Assembly (NCBI GenBank): GCA_951640195.1
Contig: OX621168.1
Coordinates: forward strand, 1,798,001-1,862,000
DNA length: 64,000 bases
From: Porpolomopsis calyptriformis
Taxonomy: Eukaryota; Basidiomycota; Agaricomycetes; Agaricales; Hygrophoraceae
Direction: 5' to 3'
The translations under genes were made by a program, and so were the position numbers. Below are positions 25,922 through 38,513 of this stretch, piece by piece (within the stretch, counting starts at the first letter, position 1; each line of letters opens with the position of its first letter). The notes below the pieces were generated by a model, which was not told where the DNA came from, did not search any database, and worked only from the letters and a program-made list of their open reading frames with translations.

Positions 25922-28188
25922 ATGGACCGTACTTTCTCTCGTTATTCTAATTCTGCTAGTGACCCTCTTCCCCTCATACCTCGAAAATCTCTTTCTGTTT
26001 CTCGCACCCAATCTTTTCCTTCAACTCCTATCCCAAGACCAGCTACGATTAAAGTGCAACCCCCCACTCCCCCGGAGCTCGCTCACTCCTGGAATCCTTT
26101 CGAGGATTCCGACACAAGTGCGTCCAGTGCTTCCGAGGAATACCAGCCCACCTTCCTTCCTCGTTCAAAGGGATCCCGAGATAAGCGGATCCCTGGCCTA
26201 CGCCCCCCTGAGGAATCTACTCCAACACCTGCAGTCTTCAAGGCGAATGCCGCCTCTCTTAATCGACGCGTTTTTCACCGCGTAGAAACGGGGCCAGACG
26301 ATGATGAGACACCCCGCCCTCAAGCTAAAAAATCCCCTGCAGTTGTCCAACCCCACCCCGATGTTCTCATGCTCCCTACCGAAAACAATTTGCCGTCGAC
26401 TGGTGGAAATTCCACTGACCCAGCATTGCAGCTAGAGGCTGCCCCTGCACAACTCCCTTCTGCCGTCGAAACCCTTGTACGAAAAAAATCTGGCCAGCCT
26501 GTCAAATCTTCTTTAAAGTCCTCCAAACCCCAACCGCGGGGCTCCCTTTCAATTGTCACTCGTGGTATTCCCAGTAAAAGCGAGCCAAGTACCCCAACTC
26601 ACACCAAAGCCGTCCATTTCGACGCACACTTAGAGCACGTCAAATTATTTTTGGCAGAACAGAAACCCCTCGCCGTATCTCGAGACGGCAGCCCGACAGA
26701 CGACACGAGTGGGACTGACAATGATTTCCCTTCATTTATTTATGGTGACCCGCTCGAAAATAAGTCCAGGAAGAGGCTAGAGATGCGAGTCACCAATATG
26801 CCCTTGGCGTTGAATGTTCACGCCGATGTCGCCCTCGAGCAGCTCATGCTCTCCCAAGACACGACATACCTCTTGGGAAACGTTAGAGTACGGAATATCG
26901 ATTACCAGAAGCGGATCGTCATCCGCTTCACGTTTGATTCATGGCAAACGACGAGCGAAGTCGCAGCCAGGTATATCAAGTCACTTAATGGTGGCTTCGA
27001 TAGGTTCGCTTTTACGATCAGGCTTCACGATTTGGTCGTCCGTGTTGAGGAGAAGACGTTGATTTTGGCGGTGAGATTTGTGGTCCAAGGCAGGGAGTTA
27101 TGGGACAACAATGGCGGCAGAAATTACGTTGTGCGGTTCGCCAGCTCGAAAGCGAAACGGGTGAGGGCAAAATCAGAAGGAGAAAGTAGACCCCCGATTG
27201 ACCTGAGGACGACACTGGAAAATGCTATGAAAGGGAAGGACCATGTCGCCCCTCGTCTCGCTAGGAGGGTCACTGATGTCTTCGAACACGAGAAACCTCT
27301 CGAATTTAAAACAGGCGACTCGCTTGCTTCGCGATACGACATTACCGCCTCGTTGAAAAGTCCTTGGAAACCTCCCACTCTTCCATCCCCTCATAAGAAT
27401 AATCCATCGCTTCCCTCTCGTAATACGATTCCCTGGCCGCAAAAACGTGTTTCGAACCTCCTGAATGATGATCGGAACACGCTTAGTCCATCGCTGGGGA
27501 AAGCGAAAAATGTTTCCATGTGTTCTCGCGATCTGGGCGACAACTCCTCCCACTCTGTCGCTCGAGACTCGGGCGGCGCCCGCGACCGAGGTTGCATTAA
27601 CAGCACCCCTCTCACTAAAAGCACGAAGCCAGATATGTTGCCTGATACCGCGCGCGACAAAACTAGCGATATATCTACCTTGCGGGGCAGAAGAGATTCC
27701 GGTCAAGAAAGTGGCGAATCTACACCTCCGATCTCATCTCCCTCCAGCTCTTCCCGCTCTGTGTCACCTTCTCCAACAGATATGCTCATGACTCATTCGA
27801 AGCCACCTCACGACAACTGTTCGTCGCCCGGTGACAATTTCATAGATTACAGTCAATTTCTCAACCGGTACGTGTATTTTCCCGCGTCGTTGTCCTGCCT
27901 ATCCGTTCGCTATTCATACTTGAATCTCCCCTCATCAGGTTTTGCTTTTACACTGGTGACGACGCAGACCACTTTCTGGACGTCACACCGCAAACCATTC
28001 CCCGTTCTCATTCCGCATCAAGTGTAGAAGCCTTCCTCTCCACCTCCCACTTGTCCTCCTCACCGCCGCTCGCGACCTCTCTCTCTCTCTCCACATTTAC
28101 GACACCACCCAGAACGCAAAGTTTCGACCGCAACATTTACAGAAGCGGCTCCTCTACTCCCACACCCTCTGCCTTTATCTTTTCTTAA
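25922..28188 (+). CDS. CBM21 protein phosphatase 1 regulatory (glycogen-targeting) subunit
   Basis: A Gac1/PPP1R3-type targeting subunit that brings PP1 to glycogen enzymes. The start MDRTFSRYSNSASDPLP at 25922 is preferred, but the frame is open from 25736. A Ser/Pro-rich N-terminal half leads to the PP1-docking motif KAVHF (RVxF type). A CBM21 domain follows, with VRVRNIDYQKRIVIRFTFDS, FDRFAFTIRLHDLV and GRELWDNNGGRNYVV. A long disordered part then ends in DYSQFLNR, which is spliced (GTACGT to CATCAG) to FCFYTGDDADHF; the Ser/Thr-rich tail stops at 28186-28188. Reading straight through that intron would give a false stop at 28027. Confidence 0.85.
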
Positions 28189-28547
28189 AATTATCATCCT
28201 GTCTACGACTTCTTTTTTTATTATTCGACTATTTGTCAGGTAAAATCTCTAGATATGTCATTTCTAGCTTCTCTCTCCCACCTTTCCCATATTGGATACA
28301 GACCAATGTATGCCACTTCCCTCACATTATGATCTTTTCCGGATACCGTGACTATTTTTATGTCCACCCTCTGAACACTACATGCATACACGATCATGTA
28401 CCCATCTATCACGCTCCTGTACATACTATCACTTTAGCCTTATTCTACTTGAGCCTACACCCGCACGCATAGTCAGCAAGGCGTCAATTGCATCCCTGCC
28501 GGACAGTATAATTTATCCTCCAAGTCCTAACAGGTCAAGATCTTCAT
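28189..28547. other. Convergent 3' ends of the CBM21 and PFS2 genes
   Basis: A 359-bp spacer between two stop codons facing each other. It is T-rich on the plus strand and contains no supported gene; it presumably holds both polyadenylation regions. Confidence 0.5.
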
Positions 28548-30717
28548 TCAGTACCTTCCCCGACGCGAACCACCCCAGCGGCTTGGGTTCTGGCGCCCTC
28601 CACCAGCTCCTCCTCTCGCCCATTCCTCACCCCCAGCACCGCCATAGCCAGTTCCAAACATATCGTCTGGCGACGGCGACGGTCCACCCTGCCGAGCCAC
28701 AACGGGAGGCGGGCTAACACCAACAGCACCGCCAGCACTGTCGTAGGCACCGAACCCGGGAATATGATCATCACTTCCCGGTGCATCGAGAAACCCACCG
28801 GCTTTAGGTCCGTGATCATTTTCAGAGGGCGGGAGAAACACGGCGCTCACTCCCTGCCCGCTCTCTTCTTCCTTGCTCCACCATCCAGCGCCAGCGCCAT
28901 CGAAAGCGCTACTGCCACTGCCGCCCCCGCCGCCCCCTCCGTTCATGCTGTAGCTGAATCCAGGGACCATGCTGTCCTCGTCTTCCTCCTGTCCACTCAT
29001 ATCCACGATCTCCGGCGGCTTCTCGCCGCCCCCTGAGAAGACTGAGGAGGCATCTCCGGGGCGCTCGCGCGACCAGAACCGCGTGGTGTGGTCGTTGGAG
29101 GCGCTGACGAGGAGATGGCCGAGGGGGTGGAACGCGAGGGACCAGACGTTCGAGTCGTGTGCTTGGGAGAGTGTCGCGCGTGGTTGGTGGAACGCGGGTT
29201 GGGTGGCGAAAGAAGTTGTGGTCGTACTGGCCGTGGCTGTGGCAGAGGTGGACGTTTCGGGAGCGCTCATGTCCCAGTGGAGGATGGCGCCCTCTGAACC
29301 GCCAGAGACTAGGATGGGATGAGTTGGGTGCCATGTTACGGCTGGGAGGTTGATGTGAGACATCGGGTTATGTTGGGGATGATGGCGACTTACAGCAGAC
29401 TTCCTTTTTGTGTCCTTTTAGGACGCGGAACTCTCTCATTGCTCGGATGTCGAAAACGCGGACCGTCTGATCGCGGGATGCACTGGCAACGAAGTTGCCG
29501 TGGGGAGACCAAGCTAAGGCTTGGATGGTATTTTTATGTTGATGCCTGAATGTGGCGTTGAATGACAGCTCGTAATGTGCTATAAACTCTTACAGTGTTG
29601 ACAAGACGGTGCCCGTCCTAGGATCCCAAAACTTGATTTGATTGTCTTTGCTTCCTGACACGAGAAGACCTTTGGTTGGGTGCCATTGAACGCATTTAAC
29701 GTCCCAACCGTGGCCTATAAGTGAATGATAATGAGTAATTCACTCATAAAAGTATAGACAGAGATAGTACCAGTGAGCACACTCTCCTCTCGACTCTCCT
29801 CGAAGGACCATATGCGAACACTAGAATCATCACTAGCCGTAGCAAACCGACTGTCATCTGGGCTGAAACTCAAGCCTCGGATAGCCTCCCGCGACCGAGA
29901 TCCCTGCCAAGCAGTCAAGTTATTCATATTGGGCTGAAAATATTTTATGATGCCACTTTTATCCGTAGAGGCCAAGTATGCTCCTGAATGGGTAAAAGAA
30001 AAGGCGCATATGGCAGTATCGTGGGCTTGAAGGATGGTTTCGAAGTTGAAAGTCAGGCCATTCCATAAGGTGAACTCTCCGCTTGTCGAACCTGTAAGTA
30101 CTCGTCGGCCTTCGGGTGTCCACTATATCATTCCGAGCTTCATTGATCTCCGCGGAAGACGAGATACGATAGGATGCATACCGTCACAACGTTCACAGGA
30201 CATCTGATTTTATTGGTTGAAGTGTGCACAAATTTTGTACATAGTGAGGTTGACCAATTGTAGGGGTAAGCCTTTGGAGGCAACAGCTGGGAGAAAGTAT
30301 CTTTTAGTCTAGTCGAAATGATTGTATTGGTGATTGTGCCTCGTACGTCGATGATATATGGGGGACTAGGCCTCAGATAAGGTACATCAGTTGAATTCGA
30401 CCGCAGCTTTCTCGTCTGAGGGACAATTGTAAGTATATCGTCTCTAAAAGGGGTCGACCGCAACATACGAGTATCCACCGACCCATGCCGCCATTGTAAT
30501 CGACTGTTCGCCTCGGTCTAGTCTTCTTGATCGCCTTCCCGTCCATAGCCTGTCTAGCATTGGCCATTTCTTGTTCTTGTATCTTCGCCTCGTCTATTGG
30601 TGGAGGGTGAGGTGCTGTAAGATATGCTTTTGGTGCCCATTCTAGGTGTGAAGAGCTTTGTGTGGGTGTTTGAGGCGTTCGAGGCAGCAAGACTGGCAGG
30701 GTTGCGGTGCAAGCCAT
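28548..30717 (-). CDS. PFS2: Polyadenylation factor subunit 2 (WD40)
   Basis: The WDR33/Pfs2 subunit of the cleavage and polyadenylation factor, which recognises pre-mRNA 3' ends. The N-terminal part has [20 protein letters not shown] and [18 protein letters not shown], a Pfs2 hallmark, then [13 protein letters not shown] and LLPPKAY. Seven WD40-type repeats follow, for example [58 protein letters not shown] and [18 protein letters not shown]. The C-terminus is Gly/Ser-rich and ends GGSRRGRY. The start at 30717 ([14 protein letters not shown]) is the first in-frame ATG; a start in an upstream exon near 30770 is possible. Several short introns. Confidence 0.92.
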
Positions 30718-31268
30718 GCCAGGTAAATATTTACACTCAACACCCACTGATCGCTTACCACAACGCCATTGAATTGTCTGGGTCGAACGATACAGAAGTG
30801 TCGTACATACAGAAAGCGCCTAATTATCAGGGGAAGCTTTTGGCCTGGGAGGAAGACTGAAGATAATGCATTGGTGAGTGATTGTGCCTGGCATGATAAC
30901 ACAAGCCGATGCCAACTTTACGGTGTGTAGCCAGTCTACCAAAACGGCCTAGTGAGCGGCATGTCTATTGATGTGTACACCCAGCCGTTCGTGTCTTTAA
31001 CCGCGATGGCTTTCTCATCGTAAATTCATTCACCTCGTCCAAATGGGGCTTCGGCTTCTCTAGATGAAGCTGAAGCCCTGATCGCCCGATGTTTTGTTGC
31101 GGATTAGTTAACCAGAACTTCGACGCTGATGGTCTGTCCTCCTGAAACGGTCCCTCCGAAACATCGGATGCCAGGTGTGATCCTTTTCGGGACAAGACCG
31201 CACCATCACCGGGACTTAATTTTCTGCTTGGTGAGAAAATAAATCCTATGTCTTAGCTTCTATACCCA
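30718..31268. other. Divergent intergenic region upstream of PFS2
   Basis: A 551-bp spacer between two divergent genes. I see no convincing coding frame and no strong TATA box. A possible upstream exon of PFS2 (ATGGCGTTGTG near 30772) is the only feature. Confidence 0.4.
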
Positions 31269-32949
31269 ATGACCAGCTCTGAGACCACTTGGCACTACAC
31301 TCTTCAGGACTATTCCCCTCTGCTCACTTACTCTGGCAATGCTTCCAGCAGCTCTGGCCCCAATCTCAATCCCGCATGGGCTCAGAGTTGCCCGTTTGAA
31401 CCGCCTGGCCCGCTCAACAACTCTTTGTGCGACGTCTCATCCGTACACTCTACGACCACTGTCGGCGCCAGTGTATCTCTTGCATTTTATGGTGAGTCGT
31501 GTTAGCATTGATGTCACTCAGTGGCTAGTTCTTATCGGAGCACTAGGACAGTCAATACAACTCTTTGGAAACGTCACGGCAGGGATGGTGTACGATGTGA
31601 ATATTGACGGGTCTATATCCGCTGGGACTCCTTCGGGTCAGACACTGGCGTCAATATCCAATCTAACACTCGGAAACCACAATGTTGCTCTTACCGTGCA
31701 ATCCTCAGCCAACGGTAGCACTTTGTTGTTTGAAAGTGCTACAGTAACCGTCGGAACGGGTCTCACAGGGTGAGTATTGTTCTCGTTCTGGCCATTTATT
31801 CAGCAGTAACATTTTACATTATTGTCACCAGTGCCAATGTCACTCGCACCTTGATCCAAGACTCCAGTCCCTCTCTGTCTTATACGCCTCCAACGTCTTG
31901 GGCAAATGAAAGTTTCGACTCTTGGAATATTCCTCACACCTTACCCAACAGTACATGGCATCAAATCTCGTCCGGCCAATCTGGTTCTGTTGCGGTCCCG
32001 TTCTCAGGTAAGTAACTTTTCACGTATGCAAATCGCCTTTTTGATATTTTCTTAGGAAATGCTATCATGGCCTACGGACTTGGATGGTCCTTTTTTCCAA
32101 CGAATTATCGAGCCTCGATCGACGCTCTTTCCGACGCTCTTTTTACCTCGAGCTCGACACTTCCGAGCACTGTGACTGGCCGTATTTACACTCAAGGTCT
32201 CCTTTTCGTCCAAGCAAACCTCTCAGATACGAGTCATGTATTAACCCTTGACAACGCCAACGGCGGCGGATATTTTGGATTGGATCACTTGGAAGTTATC
32301 AGTGTCACAGGTGGCTCTCCGTGAGTGGCTTGCACTACCTTGTCCACTCCGCGTCTTACCAGGGGTATTCTTCCTATCTAGACTAGCTGGACCATCACCA
32401 ACATCCGTTGCCAGTCCATCCAGCTCGGGGATGCCAGCACAGGGTATCCCTGCCAAACACCATTCAGTGTCTCTTGGGGCTATCCTCGGAGCTGCCCTTG
32501 GTGCTGGAGTAATCCTCCTGCTCGTCCTCGCGTTTTTATTTTACAGGTGGACATACGGCAAGAAGCGACAGAATAAACTCAAACCAAGACCATTCGTTCT
32601 TGCACCATCCACGCCTCATTTGATGTCTGAGAGTGAAACACCCTCGGGGGTCGTCGGCTCACCCTCTGCAACTTCGGACGAGATGGCTATTGTGCATTCG
32701 CCCATACCGGTCTCTCGTAAAGGGCAGGGATACGGTTACGACCATGGACAATTTATGAGTCCAGCTTCGACGATGCAGTTTTATGAACCCCCGATGACAG
32801 CCACGGCGGCAGGTAGCGGTGGCGGCACCAAATCGTCCGCGAGTGAGATGCAGGCGATTCGAAGGGATCTGCAACAGTTGATGGATATCGTGGGGAGCAC
32901 TAGTCGTAGGGATAGCTCGTTGCCTCCGGAGTATACTCCTGCCTCATAA
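31269..32949 (+). CDS. Single-pass membrane protein with long cytosolic tail
   Basis: Five exons (introns at GTGAGT, GTGAGT, GTAAGT and GTGAGT donors) encode an N-terminal extracellular-type region rich in N-glycosylation sequons (NVTAGM, NLTLGN, NSTWHQ, NLSDTS). It is followed by one TM helix (SLGAILGAALGAGVILLLVL) and a tail of about 140 residues with KKRQNKLKPRPF and Pro/Ser-rich stretches, ending PPEYTPAS. No N-terminal signal peptide is obvious; the TM itself may direct insertion. The layout matches a large agaricomycete family of unknown function with two jelly-roll-like ectodomains. It sits beside the NLR-like gene, but no functional link is shown. Confidence 0.8.
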
Positions 32950-33517
32950 GACCGTGCGACTATCGAGGTTGTGGGCCGCTCATCCTTGTGTCGAAGGGTG
33001 GATCAAACAAAATCTCATGTCAGGACTGTCGAATTTACTTCTGTCGTTACTCTTCCAAATACTGTACACTCTACTTGTAGTACTTTTAGTATAAATTCGG
33101 ACACCTTTGTTATGATAATGACAAATTTGCTCAGTCAGCGCAGGAAATCTGCCACGGTGAAATGATAAATTTGACTTTGAATTAAGCAACTTGACCTTTC
33201 CATCAGATTCGTACTCGATGAGAAATAAATAATACAACCGACATCTTCAATTCACAAGTCCGGAGCCACCACCCCCGTCGCGTCCCATCGGGAGAGCGGA
33301 TGTATGATAATAATGATGAGGACAATGATGGTCAAATCAAAGGTTTGGTACCATTGATGCACACTGATTGAACTGTATACGATAGATGAATAGACGAGTG
33401 GGCGTATCACAGTTAGTCTCGTGTTTTGGTGTTTTTCGTGGCGCATCATAAATTGGTGAAAATCAAGGAGTTGCGGAGATTTCGGCGCTTATTTGACCTT
33501 GCTCCTCTACACTCATC
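32950..33517. other. Intergenic region upstream of the NLR-like gene
   Basis: 568 bp with AT-rich blocks (for example 33100-33240). No supported gene. It presumably holds the terminator of the membrane-protein gene and the promoter of the NLR-like gene. Confidence 0.4.
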
Positions 33518-36500
33518 ATGACAAGCGATTCATCGATGATGAGCGGTCACACCGTCAATGCAAATCATGGCACTTTCAACTCTATCGCCGGTGATCAATA
33601 CAACATCACAGTTACCCACTCACAAGGTTAGTCGATTGTGCTATCTTATCTGATGGTCCACCGACCTTCTGAGAGACGACGTGGACCTGCTGCCTGCGGG
33701 GATTTGTCGTTTCGTGGAAGGATACAAGACGATGGACGCCAATTTCCATTGTGTTATCTCTCCTACTGATGTTTCTTATGCATCCCAGACTCGGAGTCTC
33801 GTTCACCGCAGTTTGTCACTGACGCTCCCATTGATCTACTCTCCCTTCATTTTGCTGGGAGAGCAAAAGAGCTGAGCTTTCTAAAGGATACGTTCAGTAT
33901 AGTCCTGGACGGTATTCCGATCCGTTGCGCTATCTATGGAATGCCCGGTCTAGGCAAGACACAACTAACTTTGCGTTACGCAAAGATGTCACTTGAATGC
34001 GGTCGTTACTCCTATGTGTTCTGGATATCAGCTGCCAACATCGACAAGTTATACCAAGGACTCACGAACATCCTTGATCTCGTTGGCCATCGGGATCGTT
34101 ACCGTCAGGAGCAGGACGCAAAACTGACGTCTGCGCGATTGTGGTTAGAAGACTCGCACGGGAGTGATGGCGTAAACTGGCTCCTTGTTCTCGACAACGT
34201 TGACAGGAGTACTCTTGGCTTCCTTCGCAAGCATCTCCCTCGGAAGCACTCAAAAGGAAACATTCTTTTCACTACGAGGACTGCAGATATTGCTGAGGCA
34301 TTGGTGAATGTAGGAGGAGAACGGCATCATACGCTCGAACTTGAAGCCTTAGAACTGCGGGAAACCACGAATCTTCTGTTGGAAGACGCAGGAATTGTTC
34401 CGACGAGTGTAACGCCTTCTATGATAAACCAAGCCGAAGAACTCGTTCGATGTGTTGGTCGTTTGACTCTGGCTGTTGTTCAAGCAGCGTCGTTTATGAA
34501 GCAAACACACACATCTCTCGATACCATGCTCGACTTGTACAAAAACGATCAAAAGATAGAAGTGAGTTCATATTCATATATCATTTACTTTGAACCTCGA
34601 ACGCTGATCTCTATGAGTAGGTGGTTCGATGGGAGAATGATCTGTCTAATTACGAGCAGCATTCGGTGGCAAAAGCGTTCGCCAACCAATTCGATCGATT
34701 GAATGACGAGTCATGCGATATTAGCAACCTCATGAAAATGCTTTCGTTTCTTGACCCTGAAAACATACCAGTGAAGCTGATAGTTGATGGAGCCAACGAC
34801 TGGTTGCAATCACAGCAAGATGCCGCATCTCCGGTTGAACCGAATTCTTGCATATCGTTGCAGTTCCGTTCATTAGTCACTCTAATCGTCTCTCCAATCA
34901 AGTTCAAAGTCGCGTTACAAAAGCTCCAGAGCTTGTCTCTGGTCGAACAGCGATCCAGTACTGGAGAGCCTTCGTTGCGAATCCACGATCTAATTCAATT
35001 CTTGATGCAAGAAGTTGCAAAGCAGGAAGAAACCTACCGAGATTGGCTCCAATCATCAGTATCACTTCTTTGTGGTGCATTTCGACGAGTATTGCATCCC
35101 GACTACCCTCGATGGTGGGCCGAATGCGAGACGTTCATGCCTCATATTCAATCCTTCAATCACCAATGGAATGATATCGATTCTCCAAATCTCGAGTTAA
35201 TTCGGGCCAACGAACGGATTGCCAAGTATTTGAATAGTCGGGGGAGATATAACGAGGCGGAAGCGTTATGCCAGGATGTGCTCGAAAGAAGTGAGAAGCA
35301 GTTAGGTGTTGATCATTTGGATACCTTGGCAATTGTGGACCGCTTTGCGGACGTTTACGAGTATCAAGGCCGATACCGCGAAGCGGAGGTACTCAGCAAG
35401 CGAGCGTTAACGGGCAGGGTGAAACAGTTGGTGGCTGATCACCCAGATATCCTCTCATCGATGAGTAATCTGGGAGTTCTTTATGTTTGGCGGAAACAAT
35501 ATCATGAGGCGGAGGTACTACTCAACCAGGCCTTAGCTGGTAGAGAGAAGCAGTTGGGAGTCGACCACTTGGACACAATCTCGTCAACGGATAATCTTGG
35601 ATTCGCTTATATATCACAAACACGCTATGGCGAGGCTGAGGTATTTTGTAAACGGGCCTTAGCCGGAAGAGAGGACCAACTAGGGACGGATCATCCTGAT
35701 ACGTTGATGACGATGAATAACCTGGCTTGTCTCTATCAATCGCAAGGGCGGTATGACGAAGCTGAAGCACTGTTTAAGCGAACTCTATCGGGTAAAGAAA
35801 AGAAACTTGGAGTGGAGCATCCTGATACGTTGATGACGATGAATAACCTTGCTTACCTCTATCACTCACAGGGTCGGTATGAGGAAGCTGAGTCACTTGG
35901 TCATCGTGCCCTGACTGGCAGGGAGACGGTTCTTGGGGCTGATCATCCCTCCACACTCTCATCACTGTATCATCTCGCTCTTACTTATGAAGATCAAAAA
36001 CGATACGACGAAGCCGAAGGACTGTACAAGCGAGCCTTGGCGAGTGACGAAAAGAGACTCGGAGCCGATCATCCTGATACGTTGTCGACGGTGAAGAGAC
36101 TCGCTTCTGTCTACAGATCACAAAAGCGGTATGACGAAGCTGAGTCACTTGGTCATCGCGCCCTGACTGGCACGGAGACGGTTCTTGGGGCTGATCATCC
36201 CTCCACACTCTCATCAATGTATCATCTCGCTCTTACTTATGAAGATCAAGAACGATACGATGAAGCTGAAGTATTGTATAAACAAACTTTATCGGGTAAA
36301 GAAAAGAAACTTGGAGCGGATCATCCTGATACGTTATCGACGGTGCAGAGACTCGCTTCTGTCTACAGATCACAAAAGCGGTATGACGAAGCTGAGTCAC
36401 TTGGTCATCGCGCCCTGACTGGCAGGGAGATGGTTCTTGGGGCCGATCATCCCTCCACACTCTCATCAATGTATAATCTCGCTTTTACTTATGAAGATCA

Positions 36501-36915
36501 AAAACGATACGATGAAGCCGAAGGACTGTTCAAGCGAGCTTTGGTGGGCCAAGAAAATACTCTTGGACTTGACCATCCCGATACGTTGGCCACGGTGACT
36601 AATCTCGCTTATCTCTACCATTCACAAGAGTCATATGGCAAAGCTGAAGCACTATGCAAAAGGGCCCTAGCGGGAAACGAGAAAAACTTAGGACCCGATC
36701 ACCTCACTACGCTGACGATAGTGGGTAATCTTGGTTGCGTTTATATGTTGCAACGCCGATATGATGAGGCGGAATCACTGTTGAAGCGGTCCTTGGCTGG
36801 AAGGAAAATGCAGCTGGGGGCCAATCACAGCGATACGTTAATTATAGCAAAGGCTCTCGCTGATCACTATCGGTTGCAAGGGCGCCATAGCGAGGCGGAT
36901 GCACTGTCTATATAA
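33518..36915 (+). CDS. NB-ARC/TPR NLR-like protein
   Basis: A STAND ATPase with NLR architecture, about 1,050 residues. Exon 1 (33518-33626) encodes a short N-terminus with GTFNSIAGDQYNITV. After an intron, FAGRAKELSFLKDTF leads to NB-ARC Walker A GMPGLGKTQLTLRYA (about residue 87), Walker B WLLVLDNVD and a sensor-like NILFTTRTADIAE. A GTGAGT-TAG intron near 34562-34620 joins NDQKIE to VVRWENDLS. A helical domain (LSFLDPENIP, RIHDLIQFLMQEVA) follows. About thirteen kinesin-light-chain-type TPRs of 42 residues (consensus DEAE-x-L-x-KRAL-x-G-E-x-x-LG-DHPDTL-x-x-x-x-NLA-x-x-Y-x-x-Q-x-RY) run to the stop. Such proteins are thought to act in fungal self/non-self recognition or cell death. The intron after exon 1 (up to 163 bp) may hide a further exon. 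Confidence 0.9.
35881..36636 (+). repeat. Three copies of a 252-bp TPR double repeat
   Basis: Inside the NLR-like gene three units start at 35881, 36133 and 36385. Each codes for two TPRs: first a copy containing AESLGHRALTG and LGADHPSTLSS, then a copy containing LYKRAL/LYKQTL/LFKRAL and DHPDTL. The units are near-identical at DNA level over long runs, unlike the flanking repeats, which points to recent tandem duplication or gene conversion. Confidence 0.85.
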
Positions 36916-38513
36916 ATCAGTCCTTGTATCATACAAGCAAGGAGGTCAAGGATTTTCATGGATGTGATGCAAATGTACGTTCATTCCTATAACGTGTTGA
37001 CTGGGTAAAACTGATTCATCTCACAGTTTATGATACCTTTCGAATTGTTCTTTCCGTCGTTCCGAAGCTCGCCGCCCCTTGATTTAATCGATCGAAATCA
37101 TCCTATCCTGCAATTTCCGCCTTTCTACGTCAACAGGAAGGTCCTAAAAGCTACACTGAAAAGATGTGTCGTTCCGATTTATGGCACATCGACAAAAAGA
37201 AAAAACTCCTTCTCTTCCTTTTTACCCTTCCACCAACCCCCCAACTTGAACTCAACAGGGCTCCAATCATCTTACACCTCTCCTTCTCCCTCGTCCTCAC
37301 CAAGTAGCACCAGCTCCCTGCGCTAACAACATCTCCGCCTCATTCAACTGCTATTGTTTCTTCCGCAGCTCGGCATCTTCAGATCGGAGTTCTCGCTCGC
37401 CAACTCCTCCGGTGGAAATGGGATGTCTAGGTCACAGTTTTTGGACGAGGGTGATTGTGGGGTGGGGTCATCGATCAGCAGCACACTCATCTGAGGGGGT
37501 AGTGTGAGGGATGGCGACATGGTGATGGGATGAAATTTGGCTACTACAGTTCAGCTGGGATCAAGTCTTCGTCCTTGTCTGCGCCACGGAGGGAGATGAG
37601 CTGCTGAGGTGGGTGGCGGCGTGAAGAACGGTTCCTTACAGAGATCGACTTCGGAGAGTGGACCGAACGGCCGTCTAAGTGGGGAGAGGGATTGGGCTGG
37701 AGGGGTCAGGCCAGGTGGGTGACAGGGGAACTCCGGGTGCGTTTGATTTGGAATTGATGGTAAAGGAGGGAGGGGGGGATTATCTAGTTCGACTTGAAGG
37801 ATGAATTGGGGAAAGGAGGGGACATCTAATGCAACGGGCTCCTCGGTATACATCGCATCCAGAAGAGAAATATTCTCACTCTTATAATCGAGGTCAATAT
37901 GAGGCAGAGTCTGATATGGCTCAGGTACTTTGAGGAGATGTGGGTTGCGGTAAACCAGCATCAGTCATTCTGGGATATGGAAAGAAGTGTCAATTCAGGC
38001 AAGAAAGGTGGAATAGATTGTGTGCATAGCGTTACTCACCTGTCTGGATAGTAGCAAACCAATCCAGATATTGAGATGCGCACATCGTTTCTGCTACCAC
38101 AAGCACCGAGTGCTCGACATCGGGTAGAGGCAAGTTGCACAGACAAACCTTCACGGAAGGACCCACCATTGTAGTCATTAATTACGATCCCCCTCCTGCC
38201 TATCAGCTCAAACGAGATGATGGCACTCACGCTGAGGTCGCACACTTCCATTGACCTAACTCTGGGACAATTGGAGCCCCCCCGACGGAGTGACTATCAC
38301 AGGTGAAACCATATTAACTTTCCTGTACCGATACCATAGGTGTAGGTAGAAGTGGTCCTCAAAAATGCCAATCTAGCATGTACGCTTTCTAGGAAAATTT
38401 GTCTTGTTCTGTTCAGCAATAGATCGCGAACAGTTTCAAAAAGCAACTTGAAATCAGCTTGAGATTACGGATACACACAGAACATCCCTCCCACCAGGAT
38501 CCATGTCCAGTAG
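36916..38513. other. Intergenic region, no firm gene
   Basis: 1.6 kb between the NLR-like gene and the P450. On the minus strand, 37551-37961 holds an open frame of 136 codons, proline-rich (LPPLPSIPNQTHPEF and similar), and near 37377-37521 there is a short acidic frame starting MSPSLTLPPQMSVLLIDDP. They might be exons of one minus-strand gene or remnants. I recognise no domain and see no consistent splicing, so no gene is called. Confidence 0.35.

Noticed and set aside
25736..28027. Unspliced 763-codon frame as the CBM21 product
   Set aside because: The last 50 codons come from reading into an intron; splicing at GTACGT/CATCAG gives the conserved ending and a stop at 28188.
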